This document shows positions 54,301-62,524 of a stretch of DNA of 64,000 bases, one piece after another. Source of the stretch: Akkermansia sp. N21116 (lineage in GTDB: Bacteria; Verrucomicrobiota; Verrucomicrobiia; Verrucomicrobiales; Akkermansiaceae); the NCBI RefSeq assembly GCF_029854705.2, contig NZ_CP139035.1, forward strand, positions 62,001 through 126,000. The letters are read 5' to 3'. The notes beneath the pieces are model-generated. The model searched no databases. It worked only from the letters and a program-made list of their open reading frames with translations, and was not told where the DNA came from. The translations under genes were made by a program, and so were the position numbers. Numbering within the stretch: position 1 is the first letter of the stretch; every line of letters begins with the position of its first letter.

Positions 54301-55772
54301 GCCCGGCAAAACAAGTGGTAAAAAAAACAGGAAATAATTCCCCGTACATCGTCCTCGTCTCCGAAGAGACGAAGGCGATGCCAGAATGGATGGCTGTCGC
54401 CGAAGCCCTGAAGGCCAAACACAATGCCAAAATCCTCACCTATAAAGGAACGCCTGACTCAGCCCTGCCAGCCTTGAAGAAAGAAGAGGTCCGTTACATG
54501 GCTCTCGTCGCCCCTCCCGAACAAATCGACCGCAACCTCGTCAACAAACTTCACCGCCTTACCCGCAAAATTGACGACGATCCCTACGGCGACTGCATTT
54601 GGGGCATCATTACCGGCTTTACCCCGGACGATGCCATGCGTATCGCCAAAGCAAGCGAACCTCTGACGATCACTCGTGCCCAAGGTACGACCAATGTCGA
54701 TGCTTCCCGCTTCACCGACAGCATGTGCATCACCGACTGGGGTCCCTACGAATTCGTAGAACAGCACGGACACCAGGAAGCAAAAGTACAACCCTTTCCG
54801 GAAAGCGACAAGGGAGTCGTTCCCAAGTTCGCCGAATTCTGGGAAAAGTCCCATCCGGAACTCGTCGTCACCTCCTCCCACGCCACCCAGTACAATCTGG
54901 AAATGCCCTTCGGAAAGGGATTGATCGTTTCCTACGACAATAAATTCCACCTGATGGGCATCAACCAGAAGAAAGAATATGCCTCTTTCCTCAAAGGAGT
55001 CCTTTTCGACGGCAAGGAAGAAGAGCTCGCCTCTTACATCCAGCAGCAAAAACCGCCCGTTCTCGCCCATGATGCCACACCCAAGGTATGGATTGCAGCC
55101 GGCAACTGCCTCTTCGGCGATACTAAAAAGACTCGCAACTCAATGGCCGTCACGGCTCTGAGCGGGTACGGCTGCAACCAGCTCGTCGGCTACACAGTTC
55201 CTTCCTGGTACGGCAAAGGCGGCTGGGGCACCCTGTCCCTGATTTTCAACAACCATGATAAAAGCTCCTTCTCCGAAGCGTGGTACCTGAACAACCAGTT
55301 CATCCTGGATGAAACCCTGCGTAAATATCCGGCCTTAATCAATGTCGATTTCAACGCATCCTCCATCAACGCCATTAAAGAGGAAGACCCCGGCTTCATG
55401 GAAGCCATGACCAAAGCCAACTGCGGCCTCGGACAAGAACAAATGGGACTCGTTCATGATCGTGACGTCGTGGCCTTCTACGGAGATCCCGTCTGGGTGG
55501 CGCGGCTGGACGAATCTCACACCAAATCCCCCTGGTCCGTTACCTGGAATGACGCGGAAGATCCGGCTAAAGGACTGACCGTCACCGCCAATGCGGATTA
55601 CAACGGCCGCTTCGCCGTTTGGTTTCCCAAACGCCTCCAGGTTAAAAAAGCGGACATCACCATCGACGGGAAAAAGCAGCCTCTGACAGAAGTGGGCACT
55701 CTCACCAACGATTTTATTCTCATCCCCGATCTGAAGCTGGGCCGCAAGCAACAGGCAGAAATCACCTTCTGA
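51351..55772 (+). CDS. Giant secreted M16 peptidase with a clan-CD (C25-like) C-terminal domain
   Basis: The 1473-residue exported protein has a signal peptide (ALHA-DEQ). Residues about 45-950 contain two M16 (insulinase/pitrilysin) halves; the first has the zinc motif HFLEH (H99, E102, H103) and the downstream ESER-type Glu region (SERGIITSEY). Residues from about 1000 to the end are not M16. They show a caspase/gingipain-like pattern: VVTSSHATQYN (H1177) and IAAGNCLFGD (C1253), with GYTVPSWYGKGGWG and FYGDPVWVAR following. This suggests a second, cysteine-type catalytic centre. The start has no Shine-Dalgarno sequence. Confidence 0.82.
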   Translation: MRYLPVTPILVAAVSLVSTGALHADEQHADASATEATALKQANETNTLQQDPRIVSGVLPNGLEYFIRPNLEPKGRMSLKLRVNTGSLNEVEENRGISHFLEHMVFNGSNHFKRGEIMEVMQRHGLGLGGDANAYTSFDETVYMLELPSLKPDTVDLAFTILRDFADGAHLDESAINSERGIITSEYRVRDSAQQRMMQEALGFLLDGTIVAERMPIGTLDFINKGPRSLFLDYYKTHYTPDNMQLVIVGDITPEQGKEWVEKYFSSMTKTPEGPAKGDWGRIKPYKGVAAKWISNKDASGTEVSLVNAKAHATEADTVEKRIKDLTDNAAMAMLNRRLAELTKKEDCPFIKAGMGKDTMFQLADLSTLTANTTPDKWGQTLSVLEQELRRAQQYGFSKNEVEDIIKDMVNDAQVAVQSWETNKSADLSGSIAQSIAQQEVFTDPREDMRVLQKAIADKAITPENCQKALQKILDLKNIKITVSGKEANPNGDKDIVKAFEASSSVPVEARAEEARTPFAYDHIGEPGKVVSSKEDPRTGARQIVLSNGIRVNLKPTEFDKDIIRVQAEIDGGSVTMPKGSEALSILAPVIVNNGGLEAHSIDDLARLMAGHAVKSGFSISDERFNVSGETTPKDLELELKLIAAQLMHSGYRPEAEITFRRSIPLLYDMLGKKPEGLLQKEGMEFLYNNNGKFHFPERRELEKLTTADVKNWIDPALKNNYMEVSLVGDFKPDDVIPILERTIGALPKRQDAPAALNQDSLKVSFADSGSAKDISYPSSIDRTLVCTVWPTSDGKDAQKARELKLMKDILRERLFKGIREKMGEAYSPFVLDEASLTYPDNGYMMSVAPGVLANKDKVAKAVMEITGDLAKGTITEDEFSRALKPLINRVERALRDNGFWLSAISKSQSKPESVDRAVDALKGYKAITVDDMNKLAKEIFKPGREISINIIPDIQEPAKTGDGEKKKSDQAVAPSAAISVLARPAKQVVKKTGNNSPYIVLVSEETKAMPEWMAVAEALKAKHNAKILTYKGTPDSALPALKKEEVRYMALVAPPEQIDRNLVNKLHRLTRKIDDDPYGDCIWGIITGFTPDDAMRIAKASEPLTITRAQGTTNVDASRFTDSMCITDWGPYEFVEQHGHQEAKVQPFPESDKGVVPKFAEFWEKSHPELVVTSSHATQYNLEMPFGKGLIVSYDNKFHLMGINQKKEYASFLKGVLFDGKEEELASYIQQQKPPVLAHDATPKVWIAAGNCLFGDTKKTRNSMAVTALSGYGCNQLVGYTVPSWYGKGGWGTLSLIFNNHDKSSFSEAWYLNNQFILDETLRKYPALINVDFNASSINAIKEEDPGFMEAMTKANCGLGQEQMGLVHDRDVVAFYGDPVWVARLDESHTKSPWSVTWNDAEDPAKGLTVTANADYNGRFAVWFPKRLQVKKADITIDGKKQPLTEVGTLTNDFILIPDLKLGRKQQAEITF

Positions 55773-55798
55773 TTCAATCTCGGAATACTTCTCACCCC

Positions 55799-55829
55799 AC
55801 GGCGAATTCCTGCATGGAATTCGCCGTTT
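55799..55829 (+). terminator. Terminator of the M16 peptidase gene
   Basis: A 12-bp perfect stem (55799-55810 with 55816-55827) and a 5-base loop lie 26 bases after the stop codon and are followed by TTTCCCATTTT. Confidence 0.7.
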
Positions 55830-55889
55830 CCCATTTTCTCCCGTATCGCCTTGACTTCCTCGCCTATCAAAGAAATACCGGATTTATTC

Positions 55890-57929
55890 ATGAAAAAGCT
55901 ATCGTTCATCCTCATTGCCATCCTCCTGGCTACTCTGGGCACTTGGTATTTCTGGCCGGAATACGGCGATAGCTACTCCGAACAACAGCGACAGCTCTGG
56001 AACCAGCGGCGGGGCCTCATGCATCCTCTTTGCATCGAATCATATGATAACGAAGGTATTATCAAACCTGATACTTCAGGTCTCAAACTATTTTCAGGAT
56101 TAAAGATCCGCCGTTACGAACAAGCGCAGCATGTTGTCAAGCAGAGCATAAAAATAGACAAGGCTCTTCAACAACAACAGTTCCAATTGAGAAATCAATT
56201 GGCGCCCTCATGCAGTTTTGTCGTCAACAAACAGGGAAATGAACAGGAACTTCCTCAGGAAGGACTCTCTTCCGTTCAACTGAAAGAGCAGATCAAACAG
56301 GGTGATACAACTGCCCCACTCACCTATTTATTGAGAATATCAGCTCAAAACGAGTACAGAAATCCAGCCCTCAATTCCTGGATGGGTTTTCAAAACGCCC
56401 GGCAACACCTGATGCAAGCCGCTCAATATGGCTCCCGAACAGCCCCCTTTCTTCTTCGTTATCTGGAAACCATGAGGGACACTGCCGCCACATATGACCG
56501 AAAGGCCTATTATGCAACAAGTACCCCCTTTCAGACGCCCAAGGTTCCCATTTTCCACGGATTGGAATCCATGCCAGGATACCAGGAATTCCATCAGGAA
56601 TTGTTACAGGGAAATTACGAAGATTTCGCTGTCCTGGAATGTATTATCCCTGAACAGGATAAAGATGTACTCAAAAGAGATATCTACAATCATCTTCTTT
56701 CTCTCTCAAAAAAGGGAGATCTACAAGCACAACGACATCTGGTACGAATGATCCTTGAGATGTTTGAGCAGGTTCCATTCAGAAAGGACAACGCTATCAG
56801 GGAAGTCCATACGGCCGCGGCAAACGCTATCGGTAGAATTCCTGGTTTCAGGAATATCAGTTATTCTCTGGCAACCGGTCTTGTAAGATTGGGAATATAC
56901 ACACCGGAAGACAGTACAGAGTGGGCATATTACAGTGAAGCCTCCCAATATGCCTACCGGACAGCCCGTCAAGGAGACTTAACCTGTATGTACCTTTGGC
57001 TCCGTTTCGGCATCGAAACCAAAGATTACTTCTCACAAGAAGAATGGGAAAATATATTTGCCTTCACACACCGTCTTTTGGAAACCGGGTACACCCCATT
57101 TATCGATTACGTATCGACCCACGAAGCATGGCCCTCCCTGTATCAATTGATCATTCGATCTTACTATCCTCCAGCATCGTGGGAACAAATCGTTCAACAA
57201 TGCATGAGTGAGCAACAAAAATCTGTCATTGAGCACCCTGAAGATCAGTTCACCTATAATCTTGGTTACTCTGATCTTGGTTACGCTGTTTCGGAATTCG
57301 AAAAAACTTTCCGTTCTGCCGATCCATCAACTCTTCACGAACTGGAAGAGTGGTGCGATACCTGTTACCGTGACGGCCACCTGCCAGCACTTTATGCTTT
57401 TGCCCGCATTTATTCCCAGGGGATCGGAGTGCCGAAAAATCCGGGCAAGGCCTACCTCCTCCTGAAACGAGCACTTTCAGAAGCCATTTACTATCCGAAC
57501 TGGACAGTTTACTGCGACGACAATAAAGATCTTCTCTTCAGGTTTGGTCTGGTTGTCAATGGCGCGACACAGTTCGAAAACAGCGTCAAACTCCAACTCA
57601 TCAGCCTCGTTCTCGACCACTCGGAATTCCCGGGGCGCGACGAACAGGAAGCCTTTCAACTGGCAAATTCCATGTACCACAAATTCTCCGGATCCCCGGA
57701 CGATGGCCCCTATCTCTACGTTCTGGGCAGAATCTACGAACAAGGGACAGGAACCCCGGTAGACCTTCGTAAAGCTCTGAATTACTACAAACTATCAGTT
57801 CTTTCCAAATACCCGAATACCGGATGTGAGAAACGATATCAGAAACTCGTGGACGAAATAGGGGAAGAACAAGAAGAAGACAAGGCGTCTCTGCAGAAAT
57901 CTGCCGTCCCCAGCCCTTCAGGGGATTGA
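55890..57929 (+). CDS. Sel1-repeat (tetratricopeptide-like) secreted or membrane-anchored protein
   Basis: The 679-residue protein starts with an N-terminal membrane anchor or signal (KKLSFILIAILLATLGTWYFW). The start at 55890 was chosen over one 13 codons upstream because of this. The body is helical. Clear Sel1-like repeats are YAFARIYSQGIGVPKNPGKAYLLLKRA (positions near 505-535) and YVLGRIYEQGTGTPVDLRKALNYY (near 620-650), each with the (G/A)-(L/R)-x-Y-x-x-G-x-G-(V/T)-P consensus. Function is not known; Sel1 proteins often organise protein complexes. It lies between the peptidase and fabF. Base use is more AT-rich than in neighbours. Confidence 0.7.
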   Translation: MKKLSFILIAILLATLGTWYFWPEYGDSYSEQQRQLWNQRRGLMHPLCIESYDNEGIIKPDTSGLKLFSGLKIRRYEQAQHVVKQSIKIDKALQQQQFQLRNQLAPSCSFVVNKQGNEQELPQEGLSSVQLKEQIKQGDTTAPLTYLLRISAQNEYRNPALNSWMGFQNARQHLMQAAQYGSRTAPFLLRYLETMRDTAATYDRKAYYATSTPFQTPKVPIFHGLESMPGYQEFHQELLQGNYEDFAVLECIIPEQDKDVLKRDIYNHLLSLSKKGDLQAQRHLVRMILEMFEQVPFRKDNAIREVHTAAANAIGRIPGFRNISYSLATGLVRLGIYTPEDSTEWAYYSEASQYAYRTARQGDLTCMYLWLRFGIETKDYFSQEEWENIFAFTHRLLETGYTPFIDYVSTHEAWPSLYQLIIRSYYPPASWEQIVQQCMSEQQKSVIEHPEDQFTYNLGYSDLGYAVSEFEKTFRSADPSTLHELEEWCDTCYRDGHLPALYAFARIYSQGIGVPKNPGKAYLLLKRALSEAIYYPNWTVYCDDNKDLLFRFGLVVNGATQFENSVKLQLISLVLDHSEFPGRDEQEAFQLANSMYHKFSGSPDDGPYLYVLGRIYEQGTGTPVDLRKALNYYKLSVLSKYPNTGCEKRYQKLVDEIGEEQEEDKASLQKSAVPSPSGD

Positions 57930-57992
57930 CTTGACTTTTCAACTTCAAACGATACCGTTTGATGCAAGCACTCAAGCAACAAACACATCACT

Positions 57993-59240
57993 ATGACCGA
58001 TCGCAGAATCGTAATTACAGGCATTGGTGTCATCAGCCCTCTGGGCAATGATCTCAAGACGACCTGGGAGGGCCTCAAGGCCGGCCGTAGCGGCATTGAC
58101 CTGATCAAGTCAATGGACACCACTGACTACCAGGCAAAAATCGCCGGTGAAGTGAAGGATTTCGATCCTGCTCCCTTCTTCAAAAATCCGAAGGAATCAC
58201 GCCGCGTTGACCGTTTCACACACTTTGCCGTCGCCGCAGCTAAAATGGCCATTGAAGACTCCGGTCTTGATGTGGAAAACGAAGACAAGACCCGTATCGG
58301 CGTCATGATCGGCAGCGGCATCGGCGGCCTCGGCACGCTGGAAGCCCAGCACAAGACTCTTCTCGAACGTGGCCCGAATCGCGTTTCCCCGTTCATGATC
58401 CCCTACATGATCAGCAACATTTCTTCCGGCATTGTTGCTATGGAACACGGCTTTGCCGGCCCCAACATGTGCATCGTAACGGCTTGTGCTACCTCTAACC
58501 ACAATATTGGAGAAGCATGGCGCATCATGAAGTTCGGGGATGCCGACGTCATGGTTACCGGCGGTTCGGAAGCTACCATTCTTCCCACCGGCCTCGCCGG
58601 ATTCTCCAACATGAAGGCTCTCAGCACGCGCAATGACGATCCGGCTACCGCCTCCCGTCCGTTCGACGTAGACCGCGACGGCTTCGTCATGGGCGAAGGC
58701 GCCGGTGTCGTGATTCTCGAAACGCTGGAACACGCTACAAAACGCGGAGCTCATATCTATGGAGAGCTCGTCGGCTACGGCATCAGTGCCGATGCCTACC
58801 ACCTGACAGCCCCCCTGCCCGAAGGCGAAGGTGCCGCACGCTGCATGCAGATGGCTCTCGAACACGCCGGAATGAAGCCGGAAGACATTGATTATGTCAA
58901 CGCCCACGGCACTTCGACTCCCGTCGGAGACGTTTGCGAAACGAAGGCGCTCAAAGCCGTCTTCGGCGACCATGCCAAAAACGGCCTCCTTGTCAGCTCC
59001 ACGAAGTCCATGACAGGCCACCTCCTCGGAGCTGCCGGTGGAGTGGAATTGGCAGCTTGCCTCATGGCCATGCAAGACGATATCGTTCCTCCGACGATCA
59101 ACATCATCAATCAGGATCCGGATTGCGACCTCGACTATGTCGCCAACAAGGCTCGCCATGTCAGAATCAATGCCGCCCTGAGTAACTCATTCGGCTTCGG
59201 CGGGCACAATTCCACCGTCGTTGTAAAGCGCTTCGAATAA
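57993..59240 (+). CDS. fabF: 3-oxoacyl-ACP synthase II
   Basis: The 415-residue condensing enzyme extends fatty acyl chains. The catalytic triad is C165 (TACATSNHNIGEA), H305 (NAHGTSTP) and H343 (GHLLGAAGG). The substitution of NHNI for the more common AHAI after the Cys is a small difference. The length is typical (E. coli 413). The first gene after it is a small membrane protein. There is no acpP next to it in this window, and the start has no Shine-Dalgarno sequence. Confidence 0.95.
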   Translation: MTDRRIVITGIGVISPLGNDLKTTWEGLKAGRSGIDLIKSMDTTDYQAKIAGEVKDFDPAPFFKNPKESRRVDRFTHFAVAAAKMAIEDSGLDVENEDKTRIGVMIGSGIGGLGTLEAQHKTLLERGPNRVSPFMIPYMISNISSGIVAMEHGFAGPNMCIVTACATSNHNIGEAWRIMKFGDADVMVTGGSEATILPTGLAGFSNMKALSTRNDDPATASRPFDVDRDGFVMGEGAGVVILETLEHATKRGAHIYGELVGYGISADAYHLTAPLPEGEGAARCMQMALEHAGMKPEDIDYVNAHGTSTPVGDVCETKALKAVFGDHAKNGLLVSSTKSMTGHLLGAAGGVELAACLMAMQDDIVPPTINIINQDPDCDLDYVANKARHVRINAALSNSFGFGGHNSTVVVKRFE

Positions 59241-59264
59241 AGCCCCCCGCGAAACTATCTTTTC

Positions 59265-59308
59265 AATGGGGCATTCCGTACTACCTAGACGGGGTGCCCC
59301 ATTGCTTT
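59265..59308 (+). terminator. Weak hairpin after fabF
   Basis: AATGGGGCA (59265-59273) pairs with TGCCCCATT (59295-59303) and is followed by GCTTTC. It lies between fabF and the next gene; the T-run is poor. Confidence 0.4.
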
Positions 59309-59329
59309 CACCCCTTCCTCTTACTAACC

Positions 59330-59809
59330 ATGGACTCCACTGCTTCATCCCAGCATCCCTCCTACCGGGATAAAACCATCCTGCACGAATATATCTTATG
59401 GGTGGCCGTCTGGAGCATTCTCGGCACGGCCGCCATGGTCATTGCCTATTCAATCGGCTGGCTGGCCAATTGGAGTGCCCATATCCGGGGAGTCCTATCC
59501 GCACCGCCCTTCCTGTTAAGCGATTCGGCGGCAACGGTTCCTCCTCTTTCAATCTTCCTCATCAGCCTGTCCGTTACTCTGTTTTTCACCCATTCCCTTT
59601 TAGGGATCCGCGGGTTGGGCATGCGCCTGTTGATACTGGCGGCAGCCACCGTTCTGGTTTCCCTGTGTACTCCGGTCTGTGCGTTGTGGAATGTATTCCT
59701 GAGTCCGGGCGGCATTCTGCTATCCCTGGTCGTCTCCGGGCTGGGAGCATCCGTGACAGCTGCTATCCTGCAACGCCATCAAGATGCTCGGAGCATAGTA
59801 TCCCGATAA
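59330..59809 (+). CDS. Small membrane protein of unknown function
   Basis: The 159-residue protein has four predicted membrane segments (near 25-50, 65-90, 95-115 and 125-150). The start at 59330 (MDSTASSQHPSY) is preferred over 59294, because the upstream codons overlap the hairpin. It is 24 bases upstream of recR. No family is recognised. Confidence 0.6.
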   Translation: MDSTASSQHPSYRDKTILHEYILWVAVWSILGTAAMVIAYSIGWLANWSAHIRGVLSAPPFLLSDSAATVPPLSIFLISLSVTLFFTHSLLGIRGLGMRLLILAAATVLVSLCTPVCALWNVFLSPGGILLSLVVSGLGASVTAAILQRHQDARSIVSR

Positions 59810-59833
59810 CGACGATCCCCCGATCTTTTCTCC

Positions 59834-60442
59834 ATGAATGCTCTGGATTACCCGCCGGCCGTCCTGGAACTTGTCCTGCATCTCAAATCCCTGCCCAGCA
59901 TAGGAACCAGGGGGGCGGAACGCATGGCCCTCTGGATGCTTCAGAACCACAGGGAAGAAGCTGCCTCGCTGGCTAAAAGCATTCTTGAAACCATGGATGC
60001 CGTCCAACACTGTCCCGAATGCGGATTCTTTACCCAAGGCGAGGGACTCTGCCCTGCCTGCGAGGATCCGATGCGGGATCATAAACTTTTTTGCGTCGTC
60101 GAACAGGCAACGGACATCCTGCCAATCGAACGCAGCAGCGCTTTTCAGGGAGTTTACCACTGTCTGGGAGGCAAACTTTCCCCTCTGGACGATGTCGGCC
60201 CGGAAGATTTAAATATCGAATCCCTGATCTCCCGGGTTGAACGGGAAGGAGACTGCGAGATTATCCTCGCAACCGGTTCCGATGTCGAAGGAGAAGCTAC
60301 GGCAACTTACCTCACCGGTATCCTGAAAGCCAAAGGTTGCCGTGTCTCGCGCCTGGCCCAGGGATTGCCCGCAGGCTCCGGTCTCGTCCATGCGGATGCC
60401 CTGACGCTGATGAAAGCCCTTCAAGGGCGGACGGAGTGCTGA
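59834..60442 (+). CDS. recR: Recombination mediator RecR
   Basis: The 202-residue protein helps load RecA at gaps with RecF and RecO. It has the helix-hairpin-helix region (SLPSIGTRGAERMALWML), the zinc finger CPECGFF...CPAC, and a Toprim domain (KLFCVVEQATDIL; LATGSDVEGEATATYL). Length and order are standard. It converges with the IF-1-like gene, with 15 bases between the stops. Confidence 0.95.
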   Translation: MNALDYPPAVLELVLHLKSLPSIGTRGAERMALWMLQNHREEAASLAKSILETMDAVQHCPECGFFTQGEGLCPACEDPMRDHKLFCVVEQATDILPIERSSAFQGVYHCLGGKLSPLDDVGPEDLNIESLISRVEREGDCEIILATGSDVEGEATATYLTGILKAKGCRVSRLAQGLPAGSGLVHADALTLMKALQGRTEC

Positions 60443-60457
60443 GCCGTCGTTTGTCCC

Positions 60458-60706
60458 TCAAACGGAGAGATTGTCTCCGTCGCACAGCGAATCAATCCTG
60501 GCTCGATTGAAATCCGACGGACACACCGTCACCTGAACACGGTCGCCGGGTTTCAAGACATCGCGCAAAGGTGCATTCTTCAATTCGACAAATGCAATTG
60601 TCTGCTTCCCATTGGGAAATGTAGCTCGAAAAGCTGTCTCGGCAAAACGATCGACAATAACGCAGAATGTCTTGATAAAATTGGACGGATAAGCGGACTG
60701 TTTCAT
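60458..60706 (-). CDS. IF-1-like S1/OB-fold small protein
   Basis: The 82-residue protein lines up with translation initiation factor IF-1: AFRATFPNGKQTIAFVELKNAPLRDVLKPGDRVQVTVCPSDFNRARI follows the IF-1 plan FRVELENGHVVxAHxSGK...xGDxVxVExxPYDLxxGRI with gaps. The strands, the NG turn, the GDxVxV strand and the P-x-D-x-x-x-x-RI end are conserved, while the basic loop is altered. This may be a paralogue of IF-1 or another OB-fold RNA-binding protein. It is 38 bases downstream of the AsmA-like gene and converges with recR. Confidence 0.6.
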   Translation of the reverse strand: MKQSAYPSNFIKTFCVIVDRFAETAFRATFPNGKQTIAFVELKNAPLRDVLKPGDRVQVTVCPSDFNRARIDSLCDGDNLSV

Positions 60707-60744
60707 AAGAGATTGGAAATCCGGATCAAGCGCGAAAAGGGAGA

Positions 60745-62364
60745 TTACAGGCCAAACAACTGCCCGGCAGCATTACCGGCCTCGCGAAGCAACTCCGCCT
60801 GAATGGAACGTTTCTTCCTTTGGGAAGACTCCTTCCCTTCATCTTCCTTGCCGGCATCCTTTTGGTCATCTTTTTCCGGTTTGTCTGGATGAAGTACTTT
60901 TTCCGCACTTCCAAGCAGGAGATTGGCAACGGTCTTCACTCCGCCGCTACCCAATATCCGATCCTTGGCAGCAGCAATGAGACGGGCGCTCAAATCCTCC
61001 CGGGGACTATCCAGAGTACCGCTGAGGTTCATATTGGCCCAGAGATATCCGAGTTTTCCTCCGTTATTATCCGGAGTAAACACTTTTTCCTCAGCTCCGG
61101 GGATCATGGCAAGCAATCCCGGCAGAATCCCGATCTTCAATTGCCCGGACAATTGCTTGTCCGCACCAATTTCAACCCAGCCTTCCACTTGCCCCAACCC
61201 ATCGCTGACCAATACCATATCCGTAAACCGCCAAGCATTCCGGGCATATTTAAAATTCGTCGAAACCTTGTCAAAATTAATTCGTTTGAATTTGGTGGAA
61301 AACGTAAACGCGTTCAACGTATCCAATACGGGCAAAGCCGTCAGCACAGCTTTATCCACATTCATTTCTCCTGAAACTTCCAACAGTCCGGTACGGTCAC
61401 CCTGCACACGGGCCGTTGCCTGGATGGTTCCCTCCAGTTTCTTGACCCAGTCTTCATCCAGCAGCAATCCGCAATCAATGTCGCGGGCTACGGCACTGGC
61501 CCACCAGCGGGAATCGAACTTCTCCCACTCTCCCTCGGCATTGATCATCCCCCGCTTATCCAGCAAAATGCGGCAGTCCGCCACCGAAATCCGGTCCGGC
61601 CTGTACCGTGCAATTGCCTTTTCCAACGTTCCTTTCCTTAGAAAAGAAAATGGGAGTTCGATCCTGGCCCGTTCCAGAGAAACCCTGTATTCGTCATTCC
61701 CAAGTTCCGGGGATATCTGGACAACGGCATGGCTCAAGGCATAGGTACGCTCCCCATCCACGTAGGTAAAATTCAAATCACGAATCGAAGCATCCTCCAC
61801 GGAGTACTTCAACGGCAAGAGGTACTCCTTCAACCAGTTCCCCTTCTTTTTTTCCGGTTTGCCATCGCCGGAAGAAACGGGTTCCTCCGGCAGAGTTTCA
61901 TCAGAAACAACGGCAACGGGGATAGGTTCGGAAACGGCAGGAGGTGCCGAGGTTCCCTTTTCCCGGGTAGCCAAAGCTATGGAAATGGAATCGGCCGTAA
62001 TCTGCTTGATTCTGAAATGGCGGTCTAATAACGAAGCCCGGTCCACGACGGCATCCAGGCGGGATACCTCCAGTTTTTCCATGGTGCCAGCACCTTGTAC
62101 AATGAATGAATCCGTTCCGACACTGGCCCCGCCCCAATTGAGAGGAGTGATCTCTACACTTTCAGCCTTGAGAGCTTTGGCTGCCTGTTGTTCCATTTTG
62201 TGACGAAAGTCGTCGCTGCCCAGATAGGAACCGATCCAGAAATAGGCCCCTACGAGGAAAAGAATCAATATACCTCCAAAAGAGATACATGAAACGAGAA
62301 AGATTCTCTTCCACGACCTTCCACGCGATGAATATCGCCTGCTTCTACGACCCGGCCTGCTCAT
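60745..62364 (-). CDS. AsmA/TamB-like membrane protein
   Basis: The 539-residue protein has an N-terminal cytoplasmic basic stretch (RRSRRYSSRGRSWKR), one membrane segment (about 22-42) and a long periplasmic part of beta-rich repeats, as in AsmA-like proteins that take part in outer-membrane biogenesis and lipid transport. A charged Lys/Glu/Asp-rich region lies near the C-terminus (about 500-520), followed by a predicted helix. The start at 62364 has AAGGA 7 bases upstream; the other ATG 2 codons before it is too close to that site. It is divergent from the ABCG-type gene. Confidence 0.75.
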   Translation of the reverse strand: MSRPGRRSRRYSSRGRSWKRIFLVSCISFGGILILFLVGAYFWIGSYLGSDDFRHKMEQQAAKALKAESVEITPLNWGGASVGTDSFIVQGAGTMEKLEVSRLDAVVDRASLLDRHFRIKQITADSISIALATREKGTSAPPAVSEPIPVAVVSDETLPEEPVSSGDGKPEKKKGNWLKEYLLPLKYSVEDASIRDLNFTYVDGERTYALSHAVVQISPELGNDEYRVSLERARIELPFSFLRKGTLEKAIARYRPDRISVADCRILLDKRGMINAEGEWEKFDSRWWASAVARDIDCGLLLDEDWVKKLEGTIQATARVQGDRTGLLEVSGEMNVDKAVLTALPVLDTLNAFTFSTKFKRINFDKVSTNFKYARNAWRFTDMVLVSDGLGQVEGWVEIGADKQLSGQLKIGILPGLLAMIPGAEEKVFTPDNNGGKLGYLWANMNLSGTLDSPREDLSARLIAAAKDRILGSGGVKTVANLLLGSAEKVLHPDKPEKDDQKDAGKEDEGKESSQRKKRSIQAELLREAGNAAGQLFGL

Positions 62365-62371
62365 GCCCATA

Positions 62372-62376
62372 TCCTT
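62372..62376 (-). promoter_or_regulatory. Shine-Dalgarno site of the AsmA-like gene
   Basis: AAGGA lies 7 bases before the ATG at 62364 and 1 base before an in-frame ATG at 62370, which favours the former. Confidence 0.45.
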
Positions 62377-62524
62377 ACAATACAAATCCTCCCGGCTCAA
62401 GAGTGTTTATGGAAAGTTTAAAGAAATACATGTCGTCAATCTGATTCACGCAATTAGTCTCGACTTCCCCTCATTTCAGGCGTTACATTCTGCAAGCATA
62501 TTGCCACCTTTTCCTTCATCGATT

